DNA from: Candidatus Peregrinibacteria bacterium
GTDB lineage: Bacteria > Patescibacteriota > Gracilibacteria > UBA1369 > LOWO2-01-FULL-3
Assembly (NCBI GenBank): GCA_018664365.1
Contig: JABJOK010000077.1
Coordinates: forward strand, 1-6,210
Direction of reading: 5' to 3'
DNA: 6,210 nucleotides
Shown: piece by piece, positions 1-5,057 of the stretch
Layout of the letters: every line of letters starts with the position of its first letter
How positions within the stretch are numbered: position 1 is the stretch's first letter
Notes under the pieces: model-generated
Database searches by the model: none
The model's input: only the letters and a program-made list of their open reading frames with translations
What the model was told of the DNA's origin: nothing
Program-made: the position numbers and the translations under genes

Positions 1-3000
1 AACACACATCTGGTTCCTAAGGTCTACACCAAGTCGTATTGGACTACTTTTAGATCTACCAATCAAAACGCTAGAACAAGTTGTGTATTTCGCAGCTTAT
101 ATAGTTTCTGAAGTTGATGAAGAGGCTAAAACAGAATCTCTAACTCAACTTGCTACAGAATACAAACAGCATAAGAAGACTATTCAAGACGAATTCAAAC
201 AGAAGTCTCTTGAAATAGAAAAAATTGAAGATGCAAAACTACAGAAAAAAGCAATGATTGAGCTTGAGAAAGATTATTCTCAAAATATAGATGACCTAGA
301 GTTCCAAAACTCTGACACAAAAGATCAGCTGGATCGCTTATTAGTTGGAAGCGTATATTCAGAAATCGAATATAGAAACATGTCGATGAAATTCGGACAT
401 ATATTTAAGGCTGGAACAGGTGCTGAGACAATTCGAGACCTTATTGCAAGCATGGATCTAGAAAAACTAATTGAAGATCTTGAAAAAGAGAAAAAGAGAA
501 GTTCAGGACAGAAGCATAAAAAAATTATCAAAAGAATCAAGCTTGCTGGAAGTCTTCATAAATCAGGCATCAAAGCTGAGTGGTTTATTATGACAACTCT
601 CCCAGTAATCCCACCGGATCTACGTCCTATGGTACAGCTGGATGGAGGACGTTTTGCAGCATCTGACCTAAATGATCTTTATAGAAGAGTTATAAACAGG
701 AACAACCGTCTAAAAAGACTGCTTTCAATCGGAGCTCCTGAAGTAATTTCAAGAAATGAGAAAAGAATGCTTCAAGAAGCCGTTGATACACTATTAAACA
801 ACAGTGCACGACAAGGACGAACAGTCTTCAACTCTGGAGACAAACGAAAACTTCGATCTTTATCAGACATGCTTAAGGGTAAGCAGGGACGATTCAGGCA
901 GAACCTCCTTGGTAAACGTGTGGACTATTCTGGACGTTCAGTAATTATTATTGGACCAGAGCTAAAGCTAAACCAATGTGGACTTCCAAAACTAATGGCG
1001 ATTGAATTATTCAAACCATTTATCATCGGAAGACTTATAAGAGATGGTTATGCACACAATATTAAAAACGCTGAAAAACTTATTCAAGGAAATAAGCGTG
1101 AAGTTTGGGACATATTAGAAGAAGTAATTCAAAATCACTTCGTACTTCTAAATCGTGCTCCAACACTACACAGACTGGGAATCCAAGCCTTCCAACCGGT
1201 TCTAATCGAAGGTAAAGCGATTCAGGTTCATCCACTAGTTTGTGCAGCCTTTAATGCCGATTTTGATGGAGATCAGATGGCCGTACACGTTCCTCTATCT
1301 AAAAACGCTCAAAAAGAGGCTCGTGAACTTATTCAATCAAGTAAAAACCTACTTAAACCTTCAGCTGGAGAACCTATCGTAACTCCAACTCAAGACATGG
1401 TGCTTGGTTGTTACTACCTTACAAAACTAACAGAAGGTGCTGTAGGGGCTGGAATGGCCTTCTCAGACATACAAGAAGCAATAATTGCATATCAACATGG
1501 ACACGTACATCTTCAGGCGCCAATCAAGTGTCGCTACAGAGGTGACCTGCGTGAAACAACAGTAGGAAGACTTATCCTGAACAGCTTTATTCCGGAAGGA
1601 CTCCCCTACTACAATGAATCTGTTGGTAAGAAGAAGCTTTCAAAGATTGTGACAGATTGTTATGAAAATCTTGGAGAAGAAAAAACTGCTATTCTTGCAG
1701 ATAATCTAAAAGATGTAGGATTTAAATTTGCTACAAAGTCAGGACTTTCATTCTCTCATCAAGACATGCATATCCCAGAAGAGAAAGAAAAAATGATTGA
1801 AGAAGCTGAAGAAGTTGTGAAACAAATTCAGAACCAATACTGGAAAGGACTTATTACAGACGACGAAAGATATGGTCACACAATTAGAGTTTGGTCAGAA
1901 GCAAAATCAAGAGTTACTGGACTAATGGTAAATGGAATTGATGAAGAAAACAGTATTTTCTACATGATCGACTCAGGAGCCCGTGGTAACTGGGGACAGG
2001 TTACACAGCTTTGTGGACTTAAAGGTCTCGTAGCTAATCCGGCCGGACGAACTATCGAGCTTCCAATTAGATCAAATCTAAAGGAAGGATTCAAGATTCT
2101 TGAGTACTTCATCGCGACGCATGGAGGACGTAAAGGTAAATCAGATACAGCGCTTAAGACAGCGGAAGCTGGTTACCTAACACGTCGTTTAGTTGATTCT
2201 AATCAAGATGTAATTATTCGTGAGTATGACTGTGGATCAAAAGATTCTCACATTATTACTCGTGAAGAATCTGAAGTAATTGGAGAACAGTTTGAAACTA
2301 GAATTTACGGAAGAACCCTTGCTTCACCAATTGCTCATCCAAAAACTGGAGAAGTAATTGCAGCAAAAGGAAAGATCATTGAAAAAGATCATATTAAACA
2401 GGTTGAAGACAGTGGAGTAAGCGAAGTTCACGTTAGATCAGTAATCACCTGTCTAACAGAAAATGGAATCTGTACTCAATGTTACGGAAAAGATCTCGGA
2501 ACAAATGATGAAGTAGAAATTGGTACTGCGGTAGGAATTATTGCTGCTCAAAGTATCGGTGAACCGGGAACACAGCTTACCATGAGAACCTTCCATATGG
2601 GAGGAGTTGCCGAAGGAGCAGATATCACACAAGGTCTAACTCGTGTAGAAGAACTATTTGAGGCACGTACTCCAAAAAGCCCAGCTGTAGTTTCTGAAAT
2701 TGATGGTAAGGCAAAGGTTAAGCAGAAAGGTAGAAACACTGAAATCACTATCACATCAGATGGGAAAATTGAGACAGAATACCTAATGCTTGGAGATATG
2801 GAGCCAGCTGTAAAAATTGGTGACAAAGTTAAGCCAAAAATGGTTCTGGCAAAGGCTGAAAACCACAAAGGAACAGTTAAGGCTATTGAAGACGGAAAAG
2901 TTAAATCAATCGAAGGTTCATTAATTACATTAGAAAGTGATGGGCAGGTCGAACGAGTATACAAACCGCCTCAAGGAAGAACTATCACTATTAAAAACGG

Positions 3001-3619
3001 TGAATCTGTAGCAAAAGGACAAGCTCTAACAACGGGCCATCTTGACCTTAAGCAGCTAATGTACCTAACAAACAGTTACACAGTTCAAAAGTACATCGTT
3101 ACTGAAGTACAAAGCATCTACGCTTCACAGGGACAAAGTATTAACGATAAGCATATCGAGATTATTGCTAAACAAATGCTTTCAAAAATACGAGTAATTG
3201 ATAGTGGAGACTCAACTCTACTACCTGGAGAAATCGTAGACATAATCAGATACAACAGAGTTAAGGCAGAGCTCAAAAAAGCAAAGAAGCAGCTTCCAAT
3301 TGGAGAACGTCTACTTCTTGGACTTACAAGAGTTGCCCTACATACTGATAGTTGGTTGTCAGCAGCATCATTCCAGGAGACAATTAGAGTACTGGTTGAA
3401 GCTTCAACAACAAACAGAATGGATAACCTTGAAGGACTTAAAGAAAACGTTATTATCGGACGATTAATCCCTGCTGGAGAAATATTCCGAAAACGTCATC
3501 CAGAAATTCTTGCTCAATTACCAAAAAAGATACAAGAAAAGTATAAAATCCCAGAGGTTGTAGAGGAGGAAGCCGTTGTAGAAGAAAAAGAAGAAGAAAA
3601 ATGGCTACCAATCATTTAA
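1..3619 (+). CDS. rpoC: DNA-directed RNA polymerase subunit beta' (5'-truncated by window edge)
   Basis: This is the beta' subunit, which with beta forms the catalytic cleft of RNA polymerase. The reading frame is open from base 2 (THIWFLRSTPSRIGLLLDLP), so the gene enters from the left; by comparison with E. coli about 110 N-terminal residues, including the first zinc site, lie outside. A GTG at 83 is internal, not the start. Visible landmarks are the Mg-binding NADFDGDQ motif at 1253-1276 with its three Asp; the bridge helix around 2126-2236; the second zinc site with Cys codons at 2231, 2450, 2471 and 2480; and the trigger loop (IGEPGTQLTMRTFHMGG) with its His codon at 2594. The large insertion that follows the trigger loop in E. 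coli is absent. After VVYFAAYIV (about 83-109) there is a charged coiled-coil insertion of roughly 70 residues beyond the E. coli length. The C-terminus ends in a Glu-rich tail (3554-3601), then WLPII and TAA. The family call is certain. Confidence 0.99.
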   Translation, partial: THIWFLRSTPSRIGLLLDLPIKTLEQVVYFAAYIVSEVDEEAKTESLTQLATEYKQHKKTIQDEFKQKSLEIEKIEDAKLQKKAMIELEKDYSQNIDDLEFQNSDTKDQLDRLLVGSVYSEIEYRNMSMKFGHIFKAGTGAETIRDLIASMDLEKLIEDLEKEKKRSSGQKHKKIIKRIKLAGSLHKSGIKAEWFIMTTLPVIPPDLRPMVQLDGGRFAASDLNDLYRRVINRNNRLKRLLSIGAPEVISRNEKRMLQEAVDTLLNNSARQGRTVFNSGDKRKLRSLSDMLKGKQGRFRQNLLGKRVDYSGRSVIIIGPELKLNQCGLPKLMAIELFKPFIIGRLIRDGYAHNIKNAEKLIQGNKREVWDILEEVIQNHFVLLNRAPTLHRLGIQAFQPVLIEGKAIQVHPLVCAAFNADFDGDQMAVHVPLSKNAQKEARELIQSSKNLLKPSAGEPIVTPTQDMVLGCYYLTKLTEGAVGAGMAFSDIQEAIIAYQHGHVHLQAPIKCRYRGDLRETTVGRLILNSFIPEGLPYYNESVGKKKLSKIVTDCYENLGEEKTAILADNLKDVGFKFATKSGLSFSHQDMHIPEEKEKMIEEAEEVVKQIQNQYWKGLITDDERYGHTIRVWSEAKSRVTGLMVNGIDEENSIFYMIDSGARGNWGQVTQLCGLKGLVANPAGRTIELPIRSNLKEGFKILEYFIATHGGRKGKSDTALKTAEAGYLTRRLVDSNQDVIIREYDCGSKDSHIITREESEVIGEQFETRIYGRTLASPIAHPKTGEVIAAKGKIIEKDHIKQVEDSGVSEVHVRSVITCLTENGICTQCYGKDLGTNDEVEIGTAVGIIAAQSIGEPGTQLTMRTFHMGGVAEGADITQGLTRVEELFEARTPKSPAVVSEIDGKAKVKQKGRNTEITITSDGKIETEYLMLGDMEPAVKIGDKVKPKMVLAKAENHKGTVKAIEDGKVKSIEGSLITLESDGQVERVYKPPQGRTITIKNGESVAKGQALTTGHLDLKQLMYLTNSYTVQKYIVTEVQSIYASQGQSINDKHIEIIAKQMLSKIRVIDSGDSTLLPGEIVDIIRYNRVKAELKKAKKQLPIGERLLLGLTRVALHTDSWLSAASFQETIRVLVEASTTNRMDNLEGLKENVIIGRLIPAGEIFRKRHPEILAQLPKKIQEKYKIPEVVEEEAVVEEKEEEKWLPII

Positions 3620-3625
3620 TTTCCC

Positions 3626-3652
3626 TTGCTTTTAAAAATAAGTTCGTATAAA
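3626..3652 (+). promoter_or_regulatory. possible weak promoter upstream of rpsL
   Basis: The 62-bp gap between rpoC and rpsL contains TTGCTT (3626-3631) and TATAAA (3647-3652). The 15-bp spacing is shorter than the ideal 17, and the -35 match is partial. It would place a start site around 3659, giving a leader of about 20-25 nt before rpsL. In AT-rich DNA such matches arise often by chance, and rpsL may simply be read through from rpoC. No terminator-like hairpin is visible in this gap. Confidence 0.25.
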
Positions 3653-3681
3653 TTAGGCGAGCACTAAATTCTAAGAAGACT

Positions 3682-4104
3682 ATGCCAACAATAAACCAGT
3701 TAATTAAAAAAGGAAGAAAGAAAGTGGTGAAGAAAAGTAAGTCACCAGCACTACAAACTACTTTCAATCACCTAAAGAACAGAAATGTAAAAGTTTCATG
3801 TCCGCAAAAAAGAGGAGTGTGCACAAAGGTGACTACACTAACTCCTAAAAAACCTAATTCAGCCCTACGAAAAGTAGCAAGAGTTAAGCTTACAAACGGC
3901 ATGGAAGTAAATGCTTATATTCCAGGAGAAGGACATAATCTTCAAGAACACTCAGTTGTAACAATCCGTGGAGGAAAAGTAAAAGATCTACCCGGTGTGC
4001 GTTACCATATCGTTCGCGGAACTCTTGATACTCAAGGAGTAGAAGGAAGACAGCAAGGACGATCAAAATACGGAGCAAAAAAATCGGCTAAATCATCATC
4101 ATAA
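3682..4104 (+). CDS. rpsL: 30S ribosomal protein S12
   Basis: S12 lies at the 30S decoding centre and helps control tRNA selection accuracy. The 140-residue product matches the family over its full length. The TPKKPNSALRKV loop is at residues 54-65; its lysines at 56-57 correspond to the classical streptomycin-resistance positions. GEGHNLQEHS is at 82-91. RVKDLPG-type residues are kept as KVKDLPGVRYH (99-109), with Asp102 at the position beta-methylthiolated by RimO in E. coli. Compared with E. coli S12 (124 residues) there are about 13 extra residues between SPAL and CPQKRG (residues 25-39), as in the B. subtilis form. Start at ATG 3682 fits the usual MPTINQLI N-terminus. The upstream sequence holds only AAGAAG (3674-3679), a poor Shine-Dalgarno match. 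It follows rpoC by 62 bp and precedes rpsG by 2 bp. Confidence 0.99.
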   Translation: MPTINQLIKKGRKKVVKKSKSPALQTTFNHLKNRNVKVSCPQKRGVCTKVTTLTPKKPNSALRKVARVKLTNGMEVNAYIPGEGHNLQEHSVVTIRGGKVKDLPGVRYHIVRGTLDTQGVEGRQQGRSKYGAKKSAKSSS

Positions 4105-4106
4105 TT

Positions 4107-4562
4107 ATGAGCGACAATCAAGCACAATTCATCCCTGAAGAATCTTCTCCAATCGTTGAGAAGTTTATCAACTACGTAATGCTAGGGGGAAAAAAGACTA
4201 CAGCACGAAAAATTATAAATGACACATTTAAGATCATTGGTAAAAAAACTTCTAATGATCCTGAAAAAGTATTCAAAACCGCTATAGACAAGGTGAAACC
4301 AAGACTCGAAGTAAAAGCTAAGAGAATAGGTGGAGCGGTTTATCAAATTCCTAGAGAAGTAAAGCCTGCAAGACAAATTGCTTTAGCATTCAGATGGATA
4401 ATCGGTGCTGCAAGAGGAAAAAAAGGTGCTAACATGTGCCAAAAGCTTGCAAACGAATTGATCGATGCATCAAATGAGCAAGGTCTAGCTGTTAAAAAGA
4501 AAGAAGACACTCACAGAATGGCAGAAGCAAACAAAGCATTCGCTCATTTCGCGAGATACTAA
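4107..4562 (+). CDS. rpsG: 30S ribosomal protein S7, with shortened non-basic N-terminus
   Basis: S7 nucleates assembly of the 30S head by binding the 16S rRNA 3' major domain and lies near the E site. The 151-residue product shows the family core: FINYVMLGGKK (20-30), the beta-hairpin region VKAKRIGGAVYQIPREVKP (69-87), the ALAFRWI segment (92-98), and the C-terminal KKEDTHRMAEANKAFAHF (131-148). The usual N-terminal arm, rich in Arg/Lys and ending in a D-P-x-Y-like segment, is replaced by MSDNQAQFIPEESS. No longer start is available: the same frame has a TAA at 4089-4091 and only ATH codons between it and the ATG. The gene starts 2 bp after the rpsL stop, so translational coupling is likely; the roughly 100-nt rpsL-rpsG spacer through which S7 represses its own operon in E. 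coli is absent. No Shine-Dalgarno sequence is visible upstream. Confidence 0.98.
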   Translation: MSDNQAQFIPEESSPIVEKFINYVMLGGKKTTARKIINDTFKIIGKKTSNDPEKVFKTAIDKVKPRLEVKAKRIGGAVYQIPREVKPARQIALAFRWIIGAARGKKGANMCQKLANELIDASNEQGLAVKKKEDTHRMAEANKAFAHFARY

Positions 4563-4572
4563 TCAAATTCTA

Positions 4573-4959
4573 ATGCAAAAAGTCCCTAAAGCATTAAAGG
4601 TCTGGTTTGTTATACACTTCGTCCTAGATGTGCTATTTGCAATACCACTAATGATTGCTCCAAAAGCCAGTCTAGCGTTAATGGGATGGAATACATTTGA
4701 CCCACTAACAACAAGACTAGTAGCAGCAGCTCTACTTGGAATTGGTATTGAATCATTTTTAGGTAGAAATTCTGGTAAAGAATCTTACATAGGCATGCTG
4801 AATTTAAAAATAATTTGGTCTGCTGCTGCAATCGTAGCTATTGTTAAAACAATATGCTGCCCAAACATAGAAGCTCCAATTGGATTAGTCGCTATTCTTG
4901 GCGGATTTATCCTATTTAATTTCAACTGGATATACTGGAGACTACAGCTAAACAAGTAA
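4573..4959 (+). CDS. small integral membrane protein, four predicted TM helices, function unknown
   Basis: A 128-residue hydrophobic protein I cannot assign to a function. Predicted membrane segments are about residues 9-29, 45-63, 76-92 and 101-121, joined by short loops. Notable positions are His15 and Asp19 inside the first helix, a PLMIAPKASLALMGW segment (25-39) after it, DPLTTRLVAAALLGIG (43-58) leading into helix 2, GRNSG (64-68) in the following loop, NLKIIWS (77-83) in helix 3, and a CCPN pair of cysteines (95-98). There is no cleavable signal peptide; the first helix looks like an anchor. The overall look recalls small four-helix DUF families of the DoxX-like or DUF4345-like sort, but this is an impression, not a match. 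It starts 10 bp after the rpsG stop, without a Shine-Dalgarno sequence, so it is probably co-transcribed with the ribosomal protein genes. Codon use resembles its neighbours, which argues against very recent transfer. Confidence 0.85.
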   Translation: MQKVPKALKVWFVIHFVLDVLFAIPLMIAPKASLALMGWNTFDPLTTRLVAAALLGIGIESFLGRNSGKESYIGMLNLKIIWSAAAIVAIVKTICCPNIEAPIGLVAILGGFILFNFNWIYWRLQLNK

Positions 4960-4970
4960 ATTTTCCGGAC

Positions 4971-4998
4971 TTGACTTCCGATTAGCCATCCCTATAAT
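4971..4998 (+). promoter_or_regulatory. sigma70-type promoter for fusA
   Basis: TTGACT (4971-4976) and TATAAT (4993-4998) are separated by 16 bp and match the consensus at 11 of 12 positions. The segment upstream of the -35 (about 4950-4965) is AT-rich and could act as an UP element. The predicted start is near A5005, giving a leader of about 53 nt before the fusA ATG. The discriminator between the -10 and the start is GC-rich (GCCCCTA, 4999-5005), as at stringently controlled promoters in Proteobacteria. The promoter sits in the only sizeable gap of the cluster and points at fusA, so it probably gives fusA expression independent of the upstream genes. A short inverted repeat, CGGA (4966-4969) and TCCG (4977-4980), flanks the -35 but is too short to call an operator. 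Confidence 0.8.
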
Positions 4999-5006
4999 GC
5001 CCCTAG

Positions 5007-5037
5007 CGTCTTTTCCTATGCAAGAGACGACATTTTT
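5007..5037 (+). terminator. hairpin plus T-run in the fusA leader (terminator-like, attenuator or 5' stabilising stem)
   Basis: CGTCTTTT (5007-5014) pairs with AAGAGACG (5022-5029) to give an 8-bp stem with one G-U pair and a 7-nt loop (CCTATGC). Three bases later comes a run of five T (5033-5037). It has the shape of a weak intrinsic terminator and lies downstream of the small membrane protein gene, so it could end the upstream transcript. However, it also lies 2 bases after the predicted fusA transcription start, where it would form the 5' end of that mRNA and could stabilise it or act as an attenuator. The stem is AT-rich in its upper half and the T-run is short, so efficient termination is doubtful. 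Confidence 0.45.
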
Positions 5038-5057
5038 AAGACTTTTAACTAATCAAC

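Noticed and set aside
325..540. Hydrophobic minus-strand open frame opposite the 5' part of rpoC
   Set aside because: It is the antisense of Lys/Glu-rich coding sequence, which gives Phe/Leu/Ser-rich shadow frames; no independent start signals are seen.
2548..2964. 138-codon open frame on the minus strand inside rpoC
   Set aside because: It is entirely antisense to the conserved trigger-loop and C-terminal region of rpoC, and its translation has low-complexity Ser/Pro-rich content typical of a shadow frame.
83..3619. GTG at 83 as the true start of RpoC
   Set aside because: The frame is open back to base 2 and encodes conserved beta' sequence (HIWFLRSTPSRIGLLLDLP), so the gene starts before the window.
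3890..4831. Minus-strand open frames opposite rpsL, rpsG and the membrane protein gene
   Set aside because: All are short and lie fully antisense to well-supported genes, with no promoter or recognisable domain.
4966..4980. Inverted repeat CGGA...TCCG over the fusA -35 as a repressor operator
   Set aside because: The arms are only 4 bp with a 7-bp spacer, which is easily expected by chance; no regulator is nearby.
5034..5049. Imperfect tandem repeat TTTTAAGAC/TTTTAAC in the fusA leader
   Set aside because: It is short, AT-rich and explained by the T-run and base composition.
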